From Theobroma cacao (lineage: Eukaryota; Streptophyta; Magnoliopsida; Malvales; Malvaceae): a stretch of DNA of 64,000 bases. The stretch is from the NCBI RefSeq assembly GCF_000208745.1, contig NC_030853.1, forward strand, positions 14,522,540-14,586,539, read 5' to 3'. Positions 21,689-32,675 of the stretch are shown here, piece after piece. The position numbers were made by a program, and so were the translations under genes. Below the pieces are notes generated by a model. The model did no database searches, was not told the origin of the DNA, and saw only the letters and a list, made by a program, of their open reading frames with translations. The first letter of the stretch is position 1, and each line of letters begins with the position of its first letter.

Positions 21689-23228
21689 TGTTAGCCTTGA
21701 GTTACATCATGTTTTGATTTAATAAAAACTACATGTTTACTTGAACTTAATGTTAAGCATTTGAAATTGTCTTTAATACATTTTTAATCTCTTAAGGATA
21801 CATATTTGTTTGAAAAGCTATACTTCATTAGAAAACATCTTATAAGCTTTCAAACAATGCATATTCAGCTAAGAATGCAAGAGCAAACATGTATTGAAAT
21901 GTTATTCAAATGTAGGAACAAGGCAAGGAGAAAATAACTGGAGAGAAGCATCAAAAAGCTAAGGAAACTTCAAGACACAAGCCAAAATTTGATCCTAGAA
22001 AGCTCGAGTTGATCCATAAGCTGAAAAAGTATAAAATGTGAAGATTATAAAGTCATAGTCAACCCTGAAGTGTTTATAGTCGACCCTGTTCCAAAAAGCT
22101 CAAAGAAAATCAAGTTTTGGACAAACATAGTCAACCCTAAACCAAGCACAGTTGACCCTGACAAGTCAAATACAAGGAAAAGTCAACATTACACAGACAT
22201 AGTCGATTATAGAGGAAGCATAGTCGACTATAGCAGCTCAAACTTGCAAAAAACACGCTCTCAAGAGAAAAATCGACTAAAAAAGGTTTATGATCGACTA
22301 TGGAGCCTTAATTTGAGAAATTTGAAAACCATAGTCAACTGTAAGAGCATTGTAGTCAACCCTCAAGCTTCAGCAACTGTCAAATTTGACTCAAACTTGT
22401 GTCTAACAGCTCCAAGCATTACCTCAGTTATAAATAAATGCATTTGAGTCATTTTGACGTAAAAGAAAACTTAAACCAAAGCTTCAAACCTTAAAGAGAC
22501 TAGCAAAAGTTTATATTCACTGTCTAGCTTTTTAGTCTTCCATCAAGCTTACAAAGTTGAATCCTTTCTTCATTCAAGCTTAAATTTCTTCTCTAATTTC
22601 ATACAAGCTTATAGTCTTAGCACTCAGCTTTTGAGAGGCATTTTTTTGCTGAAATTTGTACTTTATTGTAAAGGTTCTAGTGTAACCCTGAAAAGCTACT
22701 TATAAGGTTTTGTGGTTGACCCTTCAAAAACCACTGTTGGTGGGTTATCACTTGATCCCATTAAAAAGCAAGAATCCCTTTGTGCATTATGTAAGGGTTA
22801 ACGATTCCCATTAAAAAATAAGAATCCTTCATAATGGATTGAAATTCCTTGGTTACCAAGTAAATGGATGATAGCATCGAAAAAGTCGAACCACTATAAA
22901 TTATTTGTATCTCGTTCAATTTTTTGCATTATTTTTCATTACCTTTATTTGTCTTAGGAAAATAGATTTATATTAATTTATTGTTTCACACTTTGAAAAT
23001 ATTTTTTTCCTTTTATTCCTTCATAGCTAGCATTTAAATTAAGAAAAATATTTTACTTTCGTATATTGTTTTTATGTTTAGTGATTCATTGTTGAAAACT
23101 TAATTTTGATGCTAAAAACATTTTTTGATGAAAAAGCTTTGATTTTTTATACCTAGATTTTAAAGAAAGTTTAATATATCAATCCACCCCTTATTGATAT
23201 GCTTTTCATTGAGACTTTTACACTAACG
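21689..23228 (+). mobile_element. LTR (solo) in the CACTA remnant
   Basis: Starts TGTTAGCCTTGAG and ends near TTTTACACTAACG. It splits the TNP2 frame between MSMKQ and the FIFLNSIILGK block. The flanking 5-mers TATTA and CATTC are not identical, so the target duplication has either decayed or the ends are off by a few bases. It carries five AGTCRACY motif pairs and is copia/Sirevirus-like by its TGTTAGCC start and overall plan. Confidence 0.75.
22057..22361. repeat. Five AGTC(G/A)AC pairs, all 21 bp apart
   Basis: Pairs start at 22057/22078, 22129/22150, 22201/22222, 22272/22293 and 22333/22354. All five offsets are exactly 21 bp although the DNA between the motifs differs. Confidence 0.88.
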
Positions 23229-24380
23229 CATTCATATTTCTTAATTCAATAATCCTGGGAAAGACAAGTTCAGGACAATATTGATGTTTCCTTGCAACCT
23301 CTTATATGAGTTGAATGTATTGTGGGACAAAAGTGTAGTGATGTATGATACTTTTAGGAAACAAAATTTTATTTTATGGATAACATTTCTATGGACAATT
23401 AATGATTTTACTACATAAGATATGTTATCTGAGTAAAGCACTCATAGATGTTTATCATGTCTTTATTGTATGGAACATGTGAAGTATTTCATATTGGAGT
23501 ATGGAGAAAAGCCTTATTTTTTATTGTCATTGGTAGTTTTTTCCAATGAATCATCTTTTTCATCGACAAAGAGATAAATTTAAAAAACATGTTAAATGGG
23601 ACTCTCCAATTCCCCACTTATCTGGCGAAGAGATTTTGGAACGATTGGATTCAATTCATAATATCTCAGGTGCGACAAAGGTTGGTGACCACAAGTTTCC
23701 AATTTTTGGTCAAACTCATAATTAGGTGTAGAAGAGCATATTGTGGAAGTTACCTTATTGGCATATAAATCTCATTCGTCACAATTTGGATATGATGCAT
23801 ATTGAGAGTAATGTGTTTAAGAACATATTAAATACAATTATGGATGTTAAGGGGAAGATGAAAGACAATATCAAGGCTTATCAAGATTTGGAAGTGTATT
23901 GCAGGCTATCGAAATTGCATTTGATTGCGACTAATGGTAAAATTTATAAATTGAAAGCCTTGTACACTTTAAGTAAAAAGAAAAAAAGTTGTGTGTGCTT
24001 GGATGAAACAATTAAGAGTTCCATATGGTTTTGCCTTTAACATAGCTAAGAGCGTTAATGAGGATGACTACAAATTTTATAAGATCAAATGATTGTCATG
24101 TTTTTATGTAAAGTTTGCTCCAAATTGCCCACCATGATATGGTTCTTAACTTTGGAGTGCAATTATTGAGATTTCGCATTTCTTTCAAGATTTGTATGCA
24201 ACCGAATCACATATTGGTCATGTGAATACATTGGACGGAAACATTTTAAAAACTATATGCAAACTAGAAAATATTTTTCCTCTAGGATTTTTTTGACTCG
24301 ATGGAGAATTTGTCAATTCACTTACCTTGCAAAGCTAAGGTTGATGGACTTATCCATTATCGATGGGTAGATGTTTTTTA
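23229..24380 (+). pseudogene. TNP2-type transposase remnant, segment 3
   Basis: Resumes with LGKDKFRTILMFPCNLLYEL, LWDKSVVMYDTFRKQNF and FLWTINDF (TNP2 motifs), then FKKHVKWDSPIPHLSGEEIL, LPYWHINLIRHNLDMMHIES, NVFKNILNTIMDVKGKMKDN and FFDSMENLSIHLPCKAKVDG. Stops and frame changes are scattered; the longest clean piece is 23741-24040. Confidence 0.82.
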
Positions 24381-25640
24381 AAGGTATTACGATTTGAGAT
24401 GTTTAGAATTTAAAATGTTTAATTTCAAATATATATTTCATTTCCATTAGAATTAATATAATTTTGATATTTAGGTTTTTACATTATCTTAAAAAAAATA
24501 AAAAATCGAGCATCTGTTGAAGGATCCATATACGAAGCATATATAATCAAGGAAACATCATCATTTTCTCGATATATTTTGAATCCACTATGCTAACAAC
24601 AATGAATCAGGTGCCACGAAATGATGATGGTAGAGATGTGATTACATCTTATCATATTTCAATTTTCACTCATCTTGGCTGACCTTTAAGTCAACAAGAT
24701 AAATGTTGATTCCTAGAGGAGGATGAGTATTATGCTACGAAACTATATATATTAATGAATTGGGAGGAGATATTACCATCTATTGTGTATGTATTCTAAG
24801 TTGTTGGTAAAAATTGCATATCATTTGCAACTAACTTGTTCCTCGAGTGATAGGATGTTTGATGAAATTGTGAAAAGTGAATAAAATGGTATTTTGGAGG
24901 AAAAATTAGAGAAAGTACGTGAGGCAACAATTTGAAGTTAGTTTAAACAATATGAAAGGCAAGGTTAATTTTGAATAAATCCATTTGAAAATATGTGTTA
25001 AATAAAAACTTTAAATAATTATGGCGTGGCACTTTTTCATAGGTCATCCAATATATGGATCAACTTGATTCTCTTATCCTCGATATGTCTTATAGTCCTA
25101 AGCGTATAGTGAGGTGTTACAAGTGCTACTATGTCAACGGATACAAGTTTCACACATTGGACTATGGAGTAAATTGTAAGACAATGAATAGTGGTGTCTG
25201 CATAAAAAGAAATATCTACAACGATTATGATCATGACTTTACGAGATGTTGATCTGTATCGTTGAGTTAGAATACTTTGATTTTAACAATAGAGTTGTTC
25301 TGTTCAAATGTCATTGGTTGACATTGAAAAAAGTGTTAGAGTTGATCCCCTTCATGGGTTGGTCGAAATTAGACACAATTCAATTCTTGCTAGTAATGAA
25401 CCATTTGTTTTATTTGAACAAGTTCATCAAGTTTTTACAAACTCCAACTGCAAAGGAATGAGAAAGTACCTGAAAAACGAAGAAGGACAAGTACAACTTC
25501 ATGGGTTGGAACTCAAGGAGTTAAAATCCTCCCTTAAATACAAAATAATGATATTTTGTTTTTTTTTTTTACTAAAAGCAAACTTTTTACATGTGATGAT
25601 TGATGAGTTTTTTTGTGTAAAAAATAGTTGATGAGAATGG
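24381..25640 (+). pseudogene. CACTA DUF4218/DUF4216 remnant
   Basis: KNRASVEGSIYEAYIIKE near 24500 fits the end of DUF4218. YYVNGYKFHTLDYGVNCKT, then MNSGVCIKRNIYNDYDHD (25100-25240), then ELEYFDFNNRVVLFKCHW and FVLFEQVHQVFTNSNCK (25260-25450), fit DUF4216, the usual C-terminal half of plant CACTA transposase genes. Frames are broken at 25245 and near 25310. Confidence 0.75.
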
Positions 25641-26239
25641 GTCTTTTTGTATAGCCAAACACTTGTGTAGTATGATGCACACTTAGGATCCATGGATATG
25701 TTTTGTTACTTTTTTGTTAATGAAAACTTCTGTAGATGATTTAATGTTGCTTATAATTCACAAATGCAAACTTTTAACATGTGGTGATTAATGGATACTT
25801 TTGGTATAAAAAATAATTATCGAGAATTTTTTTTGTATAATCAAACACTAGTGTAGTATTGTAAGCTGCAAAATTGTAATGCTTGAATATGTTTTGTTAT
25901 TTTTTGTCAATGTAAATTTAATGCTGCCTATAGTTCACTAGCTTAATAAAATTGATTAAGCCTTTCTTTTATAGTGTAACAATTTCATACTTCACTTACT
26001 TAACAAGATTAATTAAGCCCTTTTTATAATTTAGCAATTTTATACAAACTCCATAACTTTTCTAAGCATTTTTTAATTTTACAATATCACCATGATTGCT
26101 AAATAACTAATCTCATTCACAATTCAACAATAAATCAAGATCTAGAATAGAGAAATGCCCTCACAATTTACATTAATTTTCATATATTAGAAGTTATACA
26201 TCTACACCAATCTACTTCATATAACATATAACAACAACA
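25641..26239. other. AT-rich spacer
   Basis: Includes a diverged direct repeat: GTATAGCCAAACACTTGTGTAGTATGATG at about 25650 and a matching copy near 25838, each followed by a TATGTTTTGTTACTTTTT block. No gene seen. Confidence 0.5.
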
Positions 26240-26276
26240 TATATTGTAACACCCCTCTTAATTTTTTTTTTTTTTT

Positions 26277-26960
26277 ATGGAGAATGGTAATAGGGCCCAA
26301 CCTAAAGAGACCAGGAAGAAAAGAGAAAGAAAAAGAAAAAGAAAAGTCAAGCTGGCCATTGGAAAAAGGGAAAACGAGAGAAAAGACAAGAAAGAAGGAG
26401 AAGAAAAAAGGGGCCGATCAAGAGAAATAGAAGGAGAAGAAAAAAGGGGGGTCGGTCAATGCAAATAGTGAAGGAAGAAATGAAAGAAATAAAAGAAAAG
26501 AGTGATGGAACAAGACAAAGAGAAAAGAAAAAGAGCTGAAAAAGGGAAAGGAGCCGACTGTGAGGGAGAGAAGAAAAATTTCAACCAAAAACCGACAAGA
26601 AAAGAAAGAAAAAAGGAGAAAATGAGGGAAAGGGAAAGAAGAAAGAAGGAGAAAAAGGAAAAAGGAAAAAGGAAGGCCGGCTGGAAGAGAAGAAAAAGAA
26701 GAAGAAAGAGAGAGAGGGAGCAACGTGCTGGAGGAGAAAAAGAAAAGAGAGAAGAAAAGGAAGAAAGAAGAGAGAGAGGGAGCGGCGGTGTTGGAGGAGA
26801 AAGAGGAGAGAGAAGAAAGAAGAAAGAAGAAAAAGAAGTAGAAGAGAAACGTCGACTGGAAGGAAGATCGATAGCAAAGGGAGAAAAAAATGTAATATAA
26901 TATAATATAAATAAATAAATAAAAAGAGGAGTAGGAAAGAGAAAGAAAGAAACGAGAAAG
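26277..26960 (+). other. Long purine-rich strand-asymmetric tract
   Basis: About 680 bp in which the plus strand is overwhelmingly A and G (GAAAGAAAAAGAAAAAG, GAAGAAGAAAGAGAGAGAGG). This composition removes stops and creates overlapping Lys/Glu/Arg-rich and Ser/Phe/Leu-rich open frames on both strands, none of which looks like a real protein. Confidence 0.8.
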
Positions 26961-27568
26961 GAAGAAAGAATAGCTAGATACATGCACAAACCAATAGCGA
27001 AGTAGCGTATCGCTATTGTGAGATGAGTGGGTGCTAAATTTCAAAAACTATATCCCTGAAAATATATTATATATATTACATTTGATGGTTGATGAAATTG
27101 TGGAAAACATGAGTTGGTAGAAAGCCCTAGGTTGTTTGTGATTGCATTCAAGGATTTTAAATTCGTTTTTTTATATTATACATAAGTATATATCTATAAG
27201 GTTTTAATTACGGGGAAACAAACCTTTGACTGGCTTTCACTTTAAATCCATACCTTGCAAGCTTGTGTGATGTTTGGACCAATGGTCATTATTTGATTCA
27301 TAGGATTTGATAAAAAAAATTTATTATTGATTTCACTTATCATGTTGATTTGATGGATATGTCATGCTTTGAAATAAATTATGCATAACATTCAATTTAT
27401 GATTATATTGCTTTTGATCTGTCATGTTTTGCAAATGCATTAAATTGCAATGATTTTCATTTTAACGTGATTGAGATACTCTGGGTAGGGCCTGATACCA
27501 CACCAAGTTAAGTGTAATCTTTGTGCACAAAGTAATGATTGTTGATTATCGATATTTGATTGTAAAGA

Positions 27569-27743
27569 GGGACCTGAAACCCCGATTCATATTGAGTGGC
27601 GTGAACAGTTCCCATAAGTAGGTAAAAGGGGACCTGAAGTCCTAATTTATATTAGGTGACGTGGGCAGTTCCCACGAGTAGGTAAACGGGGACCTGAAGC
27701 CCCGATTTATATATAGTGGCGTGGGCAGTTCCCACGAGTAGGT
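27569..27743 (+). repeat. 60-bp tandem repeat x 3 inside the LTR
   Basis: GACCTGAA starts at 27571, 27631 and 27691, an exact 60-bp period. Each unit ends GCAGTTCCCACGAGTAGG or a close variant. Confidence 0.92.
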
Positions 27744-28575
27744 GATGATGTCTGAGAGAGGAAGCCTAAGAGCTATACTAAACCTACCCAAGGATGATGC
27801 TCACTTGTGGATTTTTATTATACAATGCATGGCATTAACACTTGAAATTTACTATTGAATGGCAAGTGAAATTTACATATTCATTGGTGATCGATTATTT
27901 CACATTTTTATGTTTGAGACTTTTCATTTTATACTTGTCATTGGATTTACTGTTGACTGGATATCGAAGTGAAAAGATTTTCTAGTACCTTAAATACAAC
28001 CGTTTTCATATTTGTTTATTGGTGATTTATTACTTTTAAGACTTGCAAGGTATAAAAAAAAATCTCTCAGTTTAATGGAGTATGTTTTCTACGCTTACTC
28101 TTGGATTTATAAACATTCCATCTTTATATTTGTTTCTCCTCCTCGCCTGCTCATGAGGTCGATGATCACTGGGTCTATGAGACTCGCACCCTTCTTAATT
28201 TCCCTTTTTACATATAGGGATCAACCTAGCATGTAATCATCGGTGCATATGGTCCATCGCGGATTAGGTAAAGGCATCTCCTAACCCACTCTAAGTCGCT
28301 TCGCTGCCTAGGGTTGTGTCATAAAAAATTTGCTAGATGTTGAAAAATGTGTTAACTTATGACATGAATTGTTAAAGACTTTGTAATTGATATTTAATTG
28401 TTATTATTTAGAATGAAGTAAACAGTAGTACAATTATTATTATTCATTTACATATGTGAATATATATATTTAATGAATCTAACGGGAATCTCAAATGAGG
28501 TTTGTTCGAGACTTGGGGAAATTTCTCGGAAGTCTCGAACGCCGGTAGCAACCTAGGAGGGGTCGTTACATATAT

Positions 28576-28929
28576 TGTAAAAAAACTAAAGAAATGTATA
28601 TCCCAACAATATAAAAAGTCTTTGTTCTTTTTAGTCGGTTTGCATCCTTATGTGACAAAACTAATTCTTCTCTTCATCTACAACATTATAGATGAAAGTT
28701 TCACCAATATTCATCGTTCTTAACACCTCACTCTCCTATCTCAATTCTTCATTCTCCATTTTCATCTCATATATTAGAAATTTAGTCTTTTATGTCATTT
28801 TTTTCATTGTGCCACTAAAAAAACCCTACAATCTGTTACTTACAATCAAAATATCATTGTAAATCTTTAAATACTCAAATACAACAAACACTGACAAGTA
28901 CAAAAAACAACAAAAGAAAATTTACCTTA
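28576..28929. other. Non-coding spacer
   Basis: No gene, RNA or clear repeat supported. Confidence 0.4.
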
Positions 28930-30115
28930 CTTAGGGCTAGGGTGAGTAAAACCAAACCAGATCAATTATCCGTCTAAACCAAATGCGATTTGGGTAAAAC
29001 TATTCAGTCTAATTGACCCATTGGGTGAATTGGTCCAAAACGTTTAGTTCAATTAATTTTTTGGTCGGTTCTCGATTTAAAAATTTTTGGACCAATCCAC
29101 CCAAAAAACCAAACTAATTTTTATATATATATTAGTATGTATAATATTTTTTTATATATTAAGAAGAATTGATGTAACCTTAATTAATAATATACTAAAA
29201 ATATATTAGTTTGTTATATGTATGCATACAAATTATAATCATAGCAATTTAATATTAACTATATTTATTTATTTATAAATCTATATTAATATGAAATTAC
29301 TTATATATTTCAAAGGATATAACTTATATATTAAATTATAATATCTAACAGTAAATATCCTACATATTAATGTGTTATAATTATTACACCTTAACAATGT
29401 TTCATAATATAATAATGTTATGAATATATATATATATATATATAATATATATATAATTGTATAAATATATATATTATATATATAATTTAATTATACATAA
29501 GGATTACGATAACTTATAATAAACTGTATTTATATTATTACACTTAATAACTTTATTAGTTATCACCTTAGTTTTTATAACAAATTATTTATAATTAGTT
29601 ATTATTTATACAAAATTTTGATATAAAATATTACAACATATAAATTGTGTCATTTAATTTCACATATCTAATAAAGTAATATATTATATCTATATGTATT
29701 TAACTTATACATAAACATTACTATAACTTATAATAAAATTTATTTATATGATTACACTTAATAAATTTATTAATTATTAACTTAGATTTTATAATATATT
29801 TTTTAGAATTTGTTGTTTTTTATACAAACTTTGATATAAAATATTATAACATATAAGTTATGTCATTAATTATATATATNATATTTGTATATTTTATAAT
29901 TATAGATGAAGTTTATAAATTTTAATATTGTAATTTACAAAAAAAAAGTGATAAAATTTTGATCAATTGATCCAAAATCAAACCAATCGAACCAATTTTA
30001 TGTTTGGTCAATTTGATCTTTCTTTATATTTGATCGATTTTTTAAAAATACTTAGTCTATTTGATCTTTAAGTATGACAGACCAAATCACCCAATGCAAC
30101 CATTTAGTCCCCCTT
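28930..30115. repeat. AT-rich repeat element, unclassified
   Basis: Both ends are rich in related words (ATTGGGTGAATTGGTCC near 29020; inverted ATTGGGTGATTTGGTC near 30090) around a very AT-rich core. The core includes (TA)n near 29424-29446 and a two-copy tandem repeat. This suggests a non-autonomous element with inverted ends, but target duplications were not established. Confidence 0.4.
29481..29870. repeat. Diverged tandem repeat, about 210 bp x 2
   Basis: Blocks TTATACATAA-ggattac-ATAACTTATAATAAA, ATTACACTTAATAA and TTTTGATATAAAATATTA occur in the same order near 29488-29650 and 29704-29868. Confidence 0.65.
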
Positions 30116-31952
30116 ATTTAGAACAACTACAAAACCTACTCTTTATGTTCTAATCCTTCTAAGTTGTCCATCTAGAACATTTTGCTTTGCAAAAAACAAT
30201 AAACTGGTTCTTCTTAGTTCTATTTCAAGTTTAGTTTGCATTTTATTTATTCCGCTTAGATTCTATTGTTTTCTATTTAAAACATATGAAGTGAGGTTGA
30301 AGACATTTTCGTAACATAAGAATCGAAATTGATAAATACAGAAGAATGATTTTGGTTTTTTTTTCGTTCAATTTCAGAATCGAAATCAATTTCAACAAAG
30401 GATAAAAAGACAAATCAATTTCAACAATAAAGATAAGTAGAATTGGGTTTAGCCTCCCAAATCGATATCCTCAAAAAATTTTACTCTAAATGCATGTTTT
30501 AACGAACTAATCAACCTTTGACATGTGGTGACTAATAGGGGAAAGCAGCCACATCGACAACCAAAAATTCCACGTCATCAACCCTAATTGTATTTTGTAA
30601 GTAGCCATTATCTGAAGTCTTTGAGCCTTGTTATATGCCACGTATATAGCAAGTGACAATTGGCACTGAGATAAAAATTTGTGATATTTCTATTATGAGA
30701 TAAAAATTTGTTTAGGTAAAATAGGAGAATAGGGTCTTGTTTGAGTACAAATAAACGATAAAAGAAGTTAACTGGGTATGATAAAAATGCATATAACCAA
30801 GGTTTATTTTTTTGGTTATTTAAGACATTTTGTGTCATTCTATGTCATGGTTAAAAAACAGTGTCATGAACATACGTGCAGAAATGGAACGCTTTCATTC
30901 GAAAGATGAAGGGTACAAATTATTTGCTTTTTTATCAGCATGTCAAGGAGGAATTTAGGCAGTGTTTAAGGATAGGGGAGATGAATCCTTTGACGAACAG
31001 AGCAGAGCAATAGGATGGGGAAATTGCCACGTCATGGAGAAGTAGGTAAGGTGGCTAAATCAAATAAGAAACTTTTCCCCTTCTCATCACCTCAATTTGC
31101 AACCTTTTTAGAAAACATGTCACAATTGAAAATGTAACTCTACATCAGCACCCGCCCGCTTGTACAAACGTATGCTCGCCAATCGTGCTTCATGTCACAT
31201 CCAGGGTGAAATCAGAAATCATTTGGTGCTTTTTGGGATCAAAATCAAATCATATCACTCTCAATCTCAAATTTAATTGCTTGCCTTGCTGGGCTAGACC
31301 AGAGCTCAACCTGCTTGCCTGCTTCTGCTTGCTTCTTCAGCCCATTGTTCTGATGACTCACTTCAGGCCTAACCAGCTTTGGGTGGCCCAAAAAATTGCT
31401 TCTAAGCTCGTTTTATATATATATATATATATATATATTATGGAAAAAATTTAAAACAATTTATACCATTCTAGGTCAAGCTATGTTTAGACAGGATGCA
31501 AATAAACATGTAACAATATTATAAGAAGGAAAGATAGCCGAAATCTTCTGGAAGTTTCATAAAATTGCAGCACTTTGAAGAAAACATTTAGCTTTGATTC
31601 ATGTCTCTAAAAATTGCATGCTTTCAAAATCCAGAGTATAAGAAGCCATACAAGTAGAAATAGGACTGTCTTACTCATAATTCCATAACTTTTTGTGGCC
31701 CGAACAGGGAATGCCCGTTTCATGGTCTTATAAATAACGTTTGTATTAGTGACAAAAACTTCCAAATAGGAAAAGAAAAGAAAAATAAGCTAAGGAAAAG
31801 GGTCGACAGCCTAAAGGTTTAAATGGCCCCTGTGGCTTCCCAATGCTTCCCTCAGTAATATTATTGAATTGCAAAGTTTCCCTACAATTGTAGGGATTGG
31901 TTTAACCCCACATTGCAAAGCTTAACCATGGAATTGTTGAATTCTAAAATGA
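30116..31952. other. Intergenic DNA
   Basis: No supported gene. It contains an (AT)n run near 31415-31440. Confidence 0.45.
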
Positions 31953-32362
31953 TATGCTTAGCATCAAACAAAGTCAAGCATATTAGGACTTCAACTAACC
32001 TTTAATTAATGTAAAATAATAGGAAACTATTTTATATTATATGATGATCCTGTTTTGTTTGTCGTCTTGATTATATCAAAAACTAAACTATCCCATCAAA
32101 TTATCTTATGATTTTGTCGTCGTTCTCTAATAATATGATTTTTTTATCTAATTAATTAACATGTATAGCGTCAAACATAGTCATTAGTCAAACATATTAG
32201 GACTTGAACTAACCCTTAATTATTTTAGTGTCAAATACTAATAAATTAATTACATGATAAGCCTGTTTCACCTATCATCTTGTTTATATAATAAAGCCTA
32301 AACTATCCATTCAAATAAATTATGGAACGCTTTGTTTTTCTCTAATAATTTGACTTCTTGTC
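31953..32362. repeat. Diverged tandem duplication, about 205 bp x 2
   Basis: The order TAGCATCAAACA ... AAGCATATTAGGACTTCAACTAACC ... GATGATCCTGTTTT ... TAAACTATCC ... TTCTCTAATAAT repeats from about 31958 and again from about 32166 with many substitutions. Confidence 0.7.
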
Positions 32363-32489
32363 CAATATTTGATATTAATCCATGTGACAATGCTTAAGAA
32401 AGTTAAGGGCACTGACAAACGGGAGAAGTTTTGATGAACAAAGCTTCTTAGCTTAATTCCTAGTAACCAAAAAGTTAATGATAAACTAA

Positions 32490-32675
32490 TTAAGAAGATG
32501 CTTGGTGATAAAAAGTCAGATCAAGGTCACAAAGAGGAGGAAGATGGTCGGCTAATCTTTCAGCACATGAATGTACTTGTGTGCTTCCTTTGGCCCCCAA
32601 TGGCTCCAAAGTTAGGGTTAAAAGTTTTATTATCAGTGATATAATAAAAACAAAGCCAACTTGTTTTGGAGCCAT
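32490..32675 (-). CDS. Possible small secreted peptide (low confidence)
   Basis: A 61-codon frame whose N-terminus (MAPKQVGFVFIISLIIKLL) looks like a signal peptide: a Lys followed by a hydrophobic stretch, with small residues near 27-30. A 30-residue tail with two Cys follows. Against it: the nearest TATA-like element, TTTATAAAT near 32684-32692, is only about 10 bases upstream of the ATG, and I recognise no peptide-hormone motif. It could be chance. Confidence 0.2.
   Translation of the reverse strand: MAPKQVGFVFIISLIIKLLTLTLEPLGAKGSTQVHSCAERLADHLPPLCDLDLTFYHQASS

Larger units (their letters stand above)
19114..25640 (+). mobile_element. CACTA (En/Spm) transposon coding remnant with nested LTRs
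   Basis: Plus-strand pieces match, in order, the transposase-associated domain, the TNP2 transposase, DUF4218 and DUF4216 of plant CACTA elements. The series is interrupted by LTR insertions at 19801-21163 and 21689-23228. Every piece carries stops or frameshifts, so the element is dead. Termini with target duplications were not identified; the 5-prime end repeats may be at 17480-17720. Confidence 0.8.
26245..28570 (+). mobile_element. Solo LTR of a TGTAACACCCC-type gypsy-like element
   Basis: Starts TGTAACACCCCTC and ends GGAGGGGTCGTTACA, with TATAT target duplications at 26240-26244 and 28571-28575. TG...CA ends and a 5-bp duplication define an LTR; with no second copy adjacent, it is a solo LTR of 2326 bp. 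It contains a purine-rich tract and a 60-bp tandem repeat. Assignment to Ty3/gypsy rests on general resemblance of the ends only. Confidence 0.88.

Noticed and set aside
26418..27044. Long open frames on both strands (up to 208 codons) in the purine-rich tract
   Set aside because: They arise from A/G-only composition (no stops on either strand), are low-complexity in every frame, and lie inside a solo LTR.
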